NCBI GenBank assembly: GCA_030433275.1
Contig: JAUILK010000009.1
Coordinates: forward strand, 20,565 to 84,564
Origin: Gammaproteobacteria bacterium
Lineage (GTDB): Bacteria; Pseudomonadota; Gammaproteobacteria; Nitrococcales; Nitrococcaceae
DNA: 64,000 bases
Reading direction: 5' to 3'
Below are positions 9,839-18,511 of this stretch, in pieces. Each line of letters begins with the position of its first letter. Positions within the stretch are counted from its first letter, which is position 1. A program made the position numbers and the translations under genes. The notes beneath the pieces were generated by a model. That model was not told where the DNA came from. It saw only the letters and a program-made list of their open reading frames with translations, and searched no databases.

Positions 9839-11205
9839 TGGGAATTCTCATCGACGTGCTGGCTTTTGTGGTGGCTATTGGTGTGTTGGTCATTGTCCAC
9901 GAGTTCGGCCATTTTTGGGTCGCGCGTCGCGTGGGCATCAAGGTATTGCGCTTTTCGGTTGGTTTCGGCAGGCCTATCTGGTCACGCAGAGGCCGTGATG
10001 GGACAGAATACGCAGTTGCCGGTATCCCGCTGGGCGGGTATGTGAAAATGCTCGACGAGCGCGAGGGAGAGGTTGCGGAAAAACAGCGGGCGCGTGCTTT
10101 CAATCGCAAGCCAATTTGGGCCCGCAACCTCGTGGTCGTGGCTGGACCTCTGTTTAATTTTCTGTTCGCTATCTTGGCTTATTGGGCAATCTTCGTGATC
10201 GGCACAACCGAGCTGCGGCCGGTCATCGGCAAGGTTATTGAGGGTACGCCAGCGGCCGTGGCCGGTTTCCAGCGCGGCGATGAGGTGCAGTCGATCGCCG
10301 GCAAGCCCACGCCGAGTTGGACTGATGTGCTCATGGAATTCTTGGATAAGGGCGTCGGCTCCGGGCAATTGGCCGTACAAGTCAAGACCGAAAGTGGAGG
10401 CGATGCCACCCGTTATCTAGATCTGGGGAAGATGGATTCAATTGGCCAGAATCCCGATGTGCTCGATGCGCTGGGTTTTCGCCCCTGGTTGCCCCGAATT
10501 GAGCCCAAAGTCAGCCAAGTTTTGCCGGATAGTGCCGCTGCTGCTGCGGGCATCGAATCGGGGATGGCGATTGTGCGCGCCGATGATCAGCCCATTGATA
10601 CTTGGCAGGATCTCGTCCGCTATGTTCAGGCTCGGCCCGGTGAACAAATAGCTTTCACCATCGAGCGGCATAGCCGACAGCGCCAGATCGTTGTCACGCT
10701 CGGCAGCCGCGAGGCAGAAGACGGTGCGCGGGTGGGTGTCTTAGGTGTCACGCCGATTGTACCAAAGCAAGATATCGAGAGCTTGCGCCATACTGTTCAG
10801 TATGGACCGATCCAGGCGGTCGGCCGTGCCCTGGATCAGACTTGGGCGGCCTCCGCGCTGACCGTGAAAATGCTCTGGCGCATGGTGCTGGGCGAGGCTT
10901 CTATGAAGAATCTGAGCGGACCGATTAACATTGCCCAATATGCGGGCGTGTCCGCGAGCCTTGGTGTGACTCCATTTCTGAAATTTCTCGCCATCGTCAG
11001 CATCAGCTTGGGCGTGCTCAATCTGTTACCGGTGCCGGTGCTTGATGGCGGGCACTTGCTCTACAACAGCATAGAGTGGCTGAAAGGGCGCCCACTATCC
11101 GATCGGGCACAAGGGATTGGTCAGCAGATCGGCATCGTTTTGCTGGTCTTTCTCATGGCGCTTGCCTTCTACAATGATTTGGCACGCCTTTTTGGACCCC
11201 GATAG
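9838..11205 (+). CDS. rseP: site-2 intramembrane zinc metalloprotease RseP
   Basis: Cleaves the anti-sigma factor RseA in the membrane during the sigma-E envelope stress response. The 455-residue product has HEFGH at residues 21-25 within the first transmembrane segment and two tandem PDZ domains (near residues 125-190 and 220-300). The conserved C-terminal NLLPVPVLDGGHL supplies the third zinc ligand. An upstream in-frame ATG at 9820 exists, but the ATG overlapping the dxr stop matches homologues. It lies 21 bases before bamA. Confidence 0.97.
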   Translation: MGILIDVLAFVVAIGVLVIVHEFGHFWVARRVGIKVLRFSVGFGRPIWSRRGRDGTEYAVAGIPLGGYVKMLDEREGEVAEKQRARAFNRKPIWARNLVVVAGPLFNFLFAILAYWAIFVIGTTELRPVIGKVIEGTPAAVAGFQRGDEVQSIAGKPTPSWTDVLMEFLDKGVGSGQLAVQVKTESGGDATRYLDLGKMDSIGQNPDVLDALGFRPWLPRIEPKVSQVLPDSAAAAAGIESGMAIVRADDQPIDTWQDLVRYVQARPGEQIAFTIERHSRQRQIVVTLGSREAEDGARVGVLGVTPIVPKQDIESLRHTVQYGPIQAVGRALDQTWAASALTVKMLWRMVLGEASMKNLSGPINIAQYAGVSASLGVTPFLKFLAIVSISLGVLNLLPVPVLDGGHLLYNSIEWLKGRPLSDRAQGIGQQIGIVLLVFLMALAFYNDLARLFGPR

Positions 11206-11226
11206 CAACGAATAACGAGAGGGGTA

Positions 11227-13503
11227 ATGCGAAGAGCGCTACTGGTGGTGGCATTGCTCGTGCAACTCCACATCGCCGCCGCCGGAGAAGCATTCAGAGT
11301 TTCGGACATTCGCATTGAGGGGTTGCAGCGGATCTCCGCGGGTACCGTTTTTAACTATTTGCCAATCCAGGTTGGTGATCGCATCGATGCCAAAAAGGTA
11401 GCCGAGTCCATACGTGTCCTTTATCGCACGGGCTTTTTTCAGGACGTGACATTGGTGCGAGCTGGTAGGGCGCTGATCGTCAGTGTAGTGGAGCGCCCAG
11501 CAATTGCGCGGATCGAGCTGCACGGCAACGATGAAATCGGTAGCGATAAACTGCTCGAGGCCCTAAAAGGAGTAGGACTTGCCGAGGGACGGGTGTTCAA
11601 TCGCTCTCTGCTCGCCACCGTAGAGCGGGAGTTGCAGCGCCAATACTTCGCGCTCGGCTATTACGACGTGCAGATCGAAAGTACGGTATCGCCTGTGCCG
11701 CGCAACCGGGTCAGCATCCGGATCGATATTCGCGAGGGTGAGACGGCTTCGGTTCAGCGGATCCAATTCGTTGGCAACAAGCGCTTCAGCGACGGCGATC
11801 TGCGCGATCAGTTCGACTTGGGGCCGCGTGCATGGTGGGCATTTTTTTCCGATTCGGACAAGTATTCGCGGCAGAAGTTGGCCGGAGATTTGGAGCAGTT
11901 GCGTTCGTTCTATCAGAATCAGGGTTTCATTAACTTTTCAATTACCTCGACTCAAGTCTCTATTACCCCGGATCGGCGCCGCATTTATATTACGGTCAAC
12001 CTTTCCGAGGGAAAACAGTATCATGTGCGCAGCATCAAGCTGGCGGGAAAACTTATCGTTCCGGAGCAGGAGTTGCGTGCGCTGCTCAAAGTGAAGGAGG
12101 ACGAGCTCTATTCACAACTCGCGGTGACTGAGAGCAGTGATGCGATCCGCAAAAAGTACGGTGAACTCGGTTATGCGTTCGCCAATGTCAATGCGGTGCC
12201 GAATGTTTCAGAACAGGCGAAGATGGTGGATCTCACTTTCTTTGTCGACCCAGCCGAGCGGGTCTATGTGCGGCACATCAACATTTCGGGCAACGCGCGT
12301 ACCCGCGATGAGGTGATCCGCCAGGAAATGCAGCAAATAGAAGGCGGGTGGCTGTCCACGGAGAAGGTTAAACAATCGCGTCAACGCCTCAACCGGTTGG
12401 GTTTCTTCAAAGAGGTGAACATCGAGACGCCGCGTGCACCCGGGGTGAACGATCAAGTGGATGTGAACGTCAATGTCGAAGAGCGTCAAACGGGCAGCCT
12501 AAGAGCCGGAATTGGTTTTGGTACTGGCAGCGGGTTGCTGCTGAATCTGGGGGTTCAGCAAGATAACTTCCTCGGTACGGGTGATCGAGTTGGTTTTACT
12601 ATCAATAATAATCGGATCAATACGATCTACCAGCTTGATTACCTCGATCGCTTCTACACACTAAATGGAATTAATCGGCGCATTGGACTTGCCTATCGTG
12701 ATACCGACGCTCGCCGAGCCAACTTGGCGAGGTACGGCATCAAATCAGCCACCGGCAGCTACGGTTACCAGATTCCCTTTAGCAATGAGGATTCCGTTGA
12801 CGCGGGTCTCGAATACGAAGACCTGGCACTGAACCTCAGTGATGACCCAACGCAGATTCAGCAGGAGTTCATAGACAGTAACGGCAAGCGCAACCGGGCG
12901 CTCAACGTGGCGCTCGGCTGGCTGCACGATTCGCGCAATCGAGCGATCTTCCCAGATAGCGGTTGGCGGCACCATATCACCGGTCAGGTGGCGATCCCCG
13001 GCAGCGAGTTGGAGTACTACCGGCTCAACTCCGATCAGCAGTATTTTAAGGGTCTCACGAAGGCGCTCACACTGGTGCTGAGTAACACCGTGAGCTATGG
13101 GGACGGTTATGGCGATACTGACACGTTGCCGTTTTTTAAGAATTTTTTCGCCGGCGGTATTTCTACGGTTCGCGGCTTCAATATCAACGCGCTCGGCCCG
13201 CGCGATGAAAACGGCGACCCAACGGGTGGGAATTTCCGGCTGCTCGGTAGCGCAGGTCTGCGCTTTCCAACCCCTTTCGTCGATCCTAAGTCGGCTCAGC
13301 TCACCGCCTTCGTCGATTTCGGCCAAGTCTACGATACCTTCCGGGGAAGTATCGATTTGGGCGAGCTGCGTTACTCGGCTGGTTTGGCGGCCACTTGGTT
13401 CTCGCCCTTGGGTCCGTTGACAATAAGTGTTGCGCGACCGTTAAATGCGGATTCTGATGAAGATACCCAATTCTTTCAATTCTCGGTTGGCTCATTCTTT
13501 TGA
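11227..13503 (+). CDS. bamA: outer membrane protein assembly factor BamA
   Basis: Central beta-barrel of the BAM complex that folds and inserts outer-membrane proteins. The 758-residue precursor has a signal peptide (residues 1-20). Five POTRA repeats follow (residues about 24-420; the first begins FRVSDIRIEGLQRISAGTVF). A C-terminal 16-strand Omp85 barrel includes the VRGFNINALGPRD lid-lock motif and ends in the aromatic FFQFSVGSFF typical of BAM substrates. Its place between rseP and skp is the conserved order. Confidence 0.98.
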   Translation: MRRALLVVALLVQLHIAAAGEAFRVSDIRIEGLQRISAGTVFNYLPIQVGDRIDAKKVAESIRVLYRTGFFQDVTLVRAGRALIVSVVERPAIARIELHGNDEIGSDKLLEALKGVGLAEGRVFNRSLLATVERELQRQYFALGYYDVQIESTVSPVPRNRVSIRIDIREGETASVQRIQFVGNKRFSDGDLRDQFDLGPRAWWAFFSDSDKYSRQKLAGDLEQLRSFYQNQGFINFSITSTQVSITPDRRRIYITVNLSEGKQYHVRSIKLAGKLIVPEQELRALLKVKEDELYSQLAVTESSDAIRKKYGELGYAFANVNAVPNVSEQAKMVDLTFFVDPAERVYVRHINISGNARTRDEVIRQEMQQIEGGWLSTEKVKQSRQRLNRLGFFKEVNIETPRAPGVNDQVDVNVNVEERQTGSLRAGIGFGTGSGLLLNLGVQQDNFLGTGDRVGFTINNNRINTIYQLDYLDRFYTLNGINRRIGLAYRDTDARRANLARYGIKSATGSYGYQIPFSNEDSVDAGLEYEDLALNLSDDPTQIQQEFIDSNGKRNRALNVALGWLHDSRNRAIFPDSGWRHHITGQVAIPGSELEYYRLNSDQQYFKGLTKALTLVLSNTVSYGDGYGDTDTLPFFKNFFAGGISTVRGFNINALGPRDENGDPTGGNFRLLGSAGLRFPTPFVDPKSAQLTAFVDFGQVYDTFRGSIDLGELRYSAGLAATWFSPLGPLTISVARPLNADSDEDTQFFQFSVGSFF

Positions 13504-13532
13504 GTACAAACAGGATCGACGACTAAAGCTTT

Positions 13533-14063
13533 ATGAATATTCGAAACTTGCCGATAACTCTCGGTATCATCGCCCTGCTGGTAGGGTTGGCGGGAGCCGT
13601 TGGGGCGGCCGAGCTCAAAATCGGTTTTGTTAACCCGGCGCGGGTATCCTCACAGGCACCGCAGGCGGAGGCAGCTCGGAAAAAGCTGGAGAAAGAGTTC
13701 GCCCCTAGGGATAAGGAAATCGTCGCTATGCAGAAGGATTTGAGCAGACTGGAGGGGAGGATGCAGCGCGACGGGGCCGTGATGAGCGATGAAAAAAAGC
13801 TGGACCTGCAGCGTGAGATTATTGCACGCCGACGGGACGTTCAACGCACCCAAGAGGCGTTCCGTGAAGATTTCAACATGCGGCGCAATGAGGAACTCGC
13901 TAATCTTCAGCGACGGATTCTAAAGACCGTAGGCGATTTTGCCAAAAAACAGGGCTTTGATCTGATAGTCACCGACGGCGTCATCTACGCTAGCCGCGAA
14001 GTCGACATTACGGATCGAATCATAGAACGCCTGCGCCAGGATTATCGCTTAGGTAGGAATTGA
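13533..14063 (+). CDS. skp: periplasmic chaperone Skp (OmpH)
   Basis: Trimeric periplasmic holdase that carries unfolded outer-membrane proteins to BAM. The 176-residue precursor has a signal peptide (about residues 1-26, ending AVGAA), then the conserved start LKIGFVNPARV. A long charged helical arm occupies about residues 45-135, rich in K/E/R. It follows bamA by 29 bases and precedes lpxD, the usual arrangement. Confidence 0.93.
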   Translation: MNIRNLPITLGIIALLVGLAGAVGAAELKIGFVNPARVSSQAPQAEAARKKLEKEFAPRDKEIVAMQKDLSRLEGRMQRDGAVMSDEKKLDLQREIIARRRDVQRTQEAFREDFNMRRNEELANLQRRILKTVGDFAKKQGFDLIVTDGVIYASREVDITDRIIERLRQDYRLGRN

Positions 14064-14113
14064 TGGCTCTGTCAGCCGTAGCTGTCAGATCCCACTAGAG
14101 TGACGTAGGCACC

Positions 14114-15178
14114 ATGGCAGATCCTAAAGGTGTGAGCCTCTCGGAATTGGCGCGCGTGATCGGGGCGCGGTTGGCCGGGGACGGCTCTAAACGGATCCTG
14201 CGGGTCGCCTCACTCCAGGACGCGTGCGCGGATGCATTGAGTTTTCTCGCCACTGATCGTCAGCGGCGCCACTTGGCACATACCCACGCAGGAGCCGTGA
14301 TTCTGCGCCCACAGGATCTGGTGGCGGCGCCGGTGGCGGCGTTGGTTTGTGACGATCCTCATGTGGCATTCGCCCGGGCCGCGCAGCACCTTACCGGTGC
14401 AAGCCGTTCCACGGTGGGGATTCATCCGACGGCTTGGGTGCACCCTGAAGCGTTGTTGGAAGGGCAGGTGAGTATCGGTCCGCATGCGAGCATTGCGGCC
14501 GGCGCCTATCTTGCGCGACGGGTCAGCGTGGCGGCTGGCTGCGTTATCGGTGAGGCGGTTGAAATCGGGGAAGATAGCCGTTTGATGGCCAATGCGACGA
14601 TTTACCCCAATACGATTATCGGTCGGCGTGTTATCGTCCATTCGGGTGCGGTACTGGGTTCCGATGGCTTTGGCTATGCCAACGACGCTGGGCGCTGGAT
14701 CAAGGTGCCCCAATTAGGTCGAGTGATCATCGGCGACGATGTGGAGATCGGCGCCAACACGGCAGTGGACCGAGGGGCGCTCGGGGATACCGTTATCGAG
14801 GAAGGCGTCAAGCTCGATAATTTGGTTCAGATCGCTCATAACGCGCGCGTCGGGGCCCATACGGCTATGGCGGGTTGCTCTGCTATATCCGGCAGCACTC
14901 GAGTCGGGAAAAACTGAAGCATTGCGGGCGGTGCCGGGCTGGCCGGGCATTTACACGTCTGTGATCGAGCCCAGGTGACTGGCATGACGATGGTTACCCA
15001 TGACATACGGGAGCCCGGTTCTTACTCGTCCGGAACTCAAATGGCACCGACACGGCGATGGCGTCGCAACGCCGTGCGCTTCAATCGGCTCGACGAGATG
15101 GCTCAGCAGCTGCGTCACTTGGAGCAGCAGCTCGCGAAACTGCAGGCGAGGGGTAAAATTCTCCCTGGATCAAAATAG
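14114..15178 (+). pseudogene. lpxD: lpxD, UDP-3-O-acylglucosamine N-acyltransferase, with an in-frame TGA
   Basis: LpxD adds the second acyl chain in lipid A synthesis. The frame runs from ATG 14114 through the N-terminal UDP-binding domain and the left-handed beta-helix hexapeptides. These include [19 protein letters not shown] and the catalytic-His region [16 protein letters not shown]. At codon 268 (14915-14917) it reads TGA. Without any frame change it continues through SIAGGAGLAGHLHV, VTGMTMVTHDI and EPGSYSSGT to a C-terminal helix ending at 15178, giving 354 codons, a normal LpxD length. The TGA falls where homologues read GK(x)C, so a Cys codon TGC/TGT may have become TGA. Alternatives are a nonsense mutation, recoding (Sec or readthrough) or a sequencing error. 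Neighbouring genes use TGA as a stop, so a global code change is excluded. Confidence 0.93.
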
Positions 15179-15198
15179 CAACAGAGCGCAACAAACCT

Positions 15199-15648
15199 AT
15201 GGACATTCACGGCATTCTCAATTATTTGCCGCACCGTTTCCCGTTTCTGATGATTGACCGGGTATTGGAGTGCGTTCCCGGAGAGATGCTCGTGGGCGTC
15301 AAAAACGTATCGATCAATGAGCCTTATTTCAATGGCCATTTCCCGCAGCGGCCGGTAATGCCGGGTGTGCTCATTCTGGAGGCCATGGCGCAGGCATGCG
15401 GCTTGCTTGCCTTCAAGACGCGGGAGCAACAACCGGATGAGCAGCAGCCGGATGCTACGAAAATCTTTTACTTGGTTGGGATCGAAAAAGCGAAGTTCAA
15501 ACGGCCGGTAGAGCCTGGTGATCAGCTCTGGCTATCGGTGCGTTTTAGTCGCAGCATGCGCGGTATTTGGATGTTCGAGGCTGAATCGTATGTACAGCAG
15601 GTTCTTGTTGCGCAGGCACAGATCCGCTGCACAATGCGGGAAATCTGA
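15199..15648 (+). CDS. fabZ: 3-hydroxyacyl-ACP dehydratase FabZ
   Basis: Dehydrates beta-hydroxyacyl-ACP in fatty acid synthesis, and competes with LpxA for 3-hydroxyacyl-ACP. The 149-residue hot-dog-fold product has LPHRFPFLMIDRV and the catalytic His/Glu pair in GHFPQRPVMPGVLILEAMAQ. Its stop is 2 bases before the lpxA start, the usual lpxD-fabZ-lpxA arrangement. Confidence 0.98.
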   Translation: MDIHGILNYLPHRFPFLMIDRVLECVPGEMLVGVKNVSINEPYFNGHFPQRPVMPGVLILEAMAQACGLLAFKTREQQPDEQQPDATKIFYLVGIEKAKFKRPVEPGDQLWLSVRFSRSMRGIWMFEAESYVQQVLVAQAQIRCTMREI

Positions 15649-15650
15649 GC

Positions 15651-16421
15651 GTGATCCATCCCCGCGCCGTTATTGCCCCTGCGGCGGAGCTTGCCAATGA
15701 TGTCACGGTTGGCCCATATGCGGTGATCGGTCCTGATGTGCAGATTAAAGCTGGGACCTGGATTGGGCCGCACGTCGTCATTCAGGGGCCGACACGTATC
15801 GGCGCTAACAACCGGATTTTTCAGTTCGCCTCAATTGGCGAAATACCCCAGGACAAAAAATTCCAGGATGAGCGCACTTGGCTTGAAATCGGTGCAGGCA
15901 ATACCATCCGCGAATACGTCACTATCAACCGCGGCACCGCTACTGGGGGGGGGGTCACTCGCGTGGGCGATGATAATTGGATTATGGCATATTGCCACAT
16001 CGCCCACGATTGTCAGGTGGGCAATGCGACGGTTTTCGCCAACAATGCTTCGCTCGCCGGCCATGTGGAGGTGCATGACAATTCGATCCTGAGCGGTTTC
16101 TCATTGGTGCATCAGTTCAGTCGACTGGGGAGGCACTGTTTTTTGGCATTTGGAGCGCACGTGGACCGGGATGTGCCACCATATGTTATGGCGGCTGGAC
16201 AGCGTGCTACCCCTCGCGGAATCAACAGCAAAGGATTGCAGCGTCATGGTTTCACCAAAGAGACAGTGCAGACACTGAAGCGGGCGTATAAGACCCTATA
16301 TGGTTCCGGGCTGCGGCTGGATGAAGCCTTGACAGTGCTGGATGAGATCGGGCGCGAAGTTCCCGATGTGGCAATTTTCAGTCATTTCATCCGGGGCAGT
16401 CGGCGGGGGATCATTCGTTGA
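15651..16421 (+). CDS. lpxA: acyl-ACP--UDP-N-acetylglucosamine O-acyltransferase
   Basis: First step of lipid A synthesis. The 256-residue product starts at GTG, 2 bases after the fabZ stop. It has the left-handed beta-helix hexapeptide repeats, the catalytic-His motif AYCHIAHDCQVGN, and the C-terminal helical domain. IGEIPQDKK and REYVTINRGT are family-typical. The segment NRGTATGGGVTRVG is encoded across a run of ten G (15945-15954) that keeps the frame. Confidence 0.97.
   Translation: MIHPRAVIAPAAELANDVTVGPYAVIGPDVQIKAGTWIGPHVVIQGPTRIGANNRIFQFASIGEIPQDKKFQDERTWLEIGAGNTIREYVTINRGTATGGGVTRVGDDNWIMAYCHIAHDCQVGNATVFANNASLAGHVEVHDNSILSGFSLVHQFSRLGRHCFLAFGAHVDRDVPPYVMAAGQRATPRGINSKGLQRHGFTKETVQTLKRAYKTLYGSGLRLDEALTVLDEIGREVPDVAIFSHFIRGSRRGIIR
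15945..15954 (+). repeat. G10 homopolymer inside lpxA
   Basis: Ten consecutive G encode part of the conserved GGG-V segment of LpxA, in frame. Tracts of this length are prone to replication and transcriptional slippage in bacteria; a change of one base would truncate LpxA. Confidence 0.9.
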
Positions 16422-16569
16422 ATCGGTGCGATCACATACGAGTGCGGAAATTCGCCTATAAGCATTGATGGCATTGGTTGTGTGAATAAACTGGCGATTC
16501 CGGTGCAGTGCGGTCACCGGGGCTTTTGCGAAATTCGCCCGCGGCGCTGAACGCGCGACTGGAGTCGAT
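16422..16569. other. lpxA-lpxB spacer without a gene
   Basis: 148 bases separate lpxA from lpxB, which are adjacent or overlapping in many relatives. No open frame or convincing promoter was seen. GGAG at about 16561-16564 serves as the lpxB ribosome-binding site. Confidence 0.5.
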
Positions 16570-17709
16570 ATGGAACGCATCGCTATGGTCGCGGGTGAGC
16601 TTTCAGGCGATGTGCTCGGTGCCGGACTGATCCAGGCGCTGAAGCGGCGTCACGCGGGGTTACGCGTCGAGGGGATTGGCGGCCCGGCTATGCGCGCGGC
16701 CGGGTTGCGCAGCCTATACCCGTTGGAAGCGCTCTCGATTATGGGGCTGGTGGAGGTGTTGCGCCACTTACCTCGGTTGATTGTGCTGCGCCAGCGTCTC
16801 GTTCGGCATTTCCGTGATCATCCACCCGATGTGTTCATCGGCATTGATTCGCCCGATTTCAACTTGGGGCTTGAACGGCGTTTGCGCACGCATGGTGTGC
16901 CTACGGTTCACTATGTGAGTCCGTCCGTATGGGCCTGGCGGCGGGGCCGTATCAAACGGATCGCCCAATCGGTGGATCTGATGCTTACCTTGTTGCCATT
17001 TGAGCCGGCCTACTATCGGGCGCAGGGCGTACCGGTAGTGTTTGTCGGTCATCCTACGGCTGATTGCTACGGGCTTGATCCCGATGCCGCGCGATTTCGA
17101 GCTTGTTTGGGGCTTTCCGCCGAACGGCCGGTACTTGCGTTGCTGCCCGGGAGCCGCCAAGGCGAAGTGGCGCACATCGGCCCGATATTTGCCAAGACGA
17201 TGGTTCGACTCGTGCGCCAGCGGCCCGACCTGCAGTTGGTTGCAGCCATGGCTGCGTCGGAGCTGCGTCGATTGTTTCAGCGTCAGCTCAAGGCCGTCGG
17301 GTTGACTTACTGCCGGCTGATCGAAGGCAACGCAAAAGCGGTCATGGGGGCGGCCGATGTCGTGCTCACCGCCTCGGGTACCGCTACACTGGAGGCCATG
17401 TTCCTTCAACGCCCCATGGTCGTCGCCTATCGCCTGAGCCCCGTTACCGCTGGCGTGGTAGCCGCGCTGAGACTGATTAAGACGCGCTATTTCGCGCTAC
17501 CGAATCTGCTTGCTGACGAGGCGTTGGTGCCTGAATACATTCAAGGTGAGGCGACGCCGCAGAATTTGGCACAGGCGGTCGACAATCTCCTAGCGGATCC
17601 GCAGCGAGTGAGCTATCTGCAGCAGCGCTTCCGGCAGCTGCACGGTACTTTGCGATGCAATGCGAATGAGCGGGCGGCGGATGCGTTAGAGCAGCTGGTG
17701 AATCCATGA
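16570..17709 (+). CDS. lpxB: lipid-A-disaccharide synthase
   Basis: Inner-membrane-associated GT19 glycosyltransferase that joins UDP-2,3-diacylglucosamine and lipid X. The 379-residue product has the N-terminal [14 protein letters not shown] motif, [28 protein letters not shown], and the C-terminal donor site [11 protein letters not shown]. The stop overlaps the rnhB start (ATGA), indicating coupling. Confidence 0.98.
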   Translation: MERIAMVAGELSGDVLGAGLIQALKRRHAGLRVEGIGGPAMRAAGLRSLYPLEALSIMGLVEVLRHLPRLIVLRQRLVRHFRDHPPDVFIGIDSPDFNLGLERRLRTHGVPTVHYVSPSVWAWRRGRIKRIAQSVDLMLTLLPFEPAYYRAQGVPVVFVGHPTADCYGLDPDAARFRACLGLSAERPVLALLPGSRQGEVAHIGPIFAKTMVRLVRQRPDLQLVAAMAASELRRLFQRQLKAVGLTYCRLIEGNAKAVMGAADVVLTASGTATLEAMFLQRPMVVAYRLSPVTAGVVAALRLIKTRYFALPNLLADEALVPEYIQGEATPQNLAQAVDNLLADPQRVSYLQQRFRQLHGTLRCNANERAADALEQLVNP

Positions 17710-18365
17710 TGCGATCGACGCTCGGTTTTCCCGCTCCAGCGGCTTGGGTGGCAGGAATCGATGAGGCGGGCCGAGGGCCGCTCGCCGGGCCCGTATTGGC
17801 CGCGGCCGTGATATTGGCACCGTCGCCTATTGCTGGAATCACCGACTCGAAGCGATTATCTGCCGCGCGGCGCAGCGAATTGGCGCTGATTATTCGGGAT
17901 TGCGCCGTGGGCTGGGCAATCGGCCGAGCCGAGGTCGATGAGATCGATCGTCTCAACATACTTCAGGCGAGCTTGTTGGCGATGCAGCGCGCTGTGGCCG
18001 CGCTTACGCCCAGGCCGAGCCTTGCTTTGGTGGACGGTCGTGATAAACCGCGGCTGTCCTGTCGAGTGGAGGCCATCGTGCGAGGGGATGTTTCCGTGCG
18101 GGCGATCGGCGCTGCTTCCATATTGGCAAAAGTGGCGCGCGATGCCGAAATGACCGTGTTGGAAGAGTACTATCCCGGGTACGGCCTGGCCCGGCACAAA
18201 GGCTATGGCACGCGGGAACACTTGGCTGCATTGCAGCGGCTCGGGCCGGCACCCATACATCGGCGTTCCTTCAAACCGGTACGTGCTCTATTGGGTTCGG
18301 AGTATGTAGCCAATGGATCGGCTCGCTCGGTGAGCCGCATGGCCGTGAAGGCCGAACGGCAGTGA
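17706..18365 (+). CDS. rnhB: ribonuclease HII
   Basis: Cleaves RNA in RNA/DNA hybrids and starts ribonucleotide excision repair. The 219-residue product has the catalytic [14 protein letters not shown] (first acidic residues), [11 protein letters not shown], and SILAKVARD. The end extends some 20 basic residues past the usual C-terminus. It starts inside the lpxB stop and precedes dnaE, the standard gene order. Confidence 0.97.
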   Translation: MMRSTLGFPAPAAWVAGIDEAGRGPLAGPVLAAAVILAPSPIAGITDSKRLSAARRSELALIIRDCAVGWAIGRAEVDEIDRLNILQASLLAMQRAVAALTPRPSLALVDGRDKPRLSCRVEAIVRGDVSVRAIGAASILAKVARDAEMTVLEEYYPGYGLARHKGYGTREHLAALQRLGPAPIHRRSFKPVRALLGSEYVANGSARSVSRMAVKAERQ

Positions 18366-18511
18366 ACTGTATAGCGTCGGTGCCAGTGTATGGAACGGGT
18401 CTGGCCTAGAGTTGGCAATGCCATAGGTTGCCTAGGGTTGTCTACGAGTCTACCGGGAGGTAAGCACGGCTTGGCCATACTTTCGATTGCTTTAACAACC
18501 CGCTTGAGGCT

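Noticed and set aside
14114..15178. Reassignment of TGA to an amino acid genome-wide as the reason for the lpxD stop
   Set aside because: Many intact genes here end in TGA at their normal length (skp, fabZ, pyrH, surE, ispD), so TGA is a functional stop.
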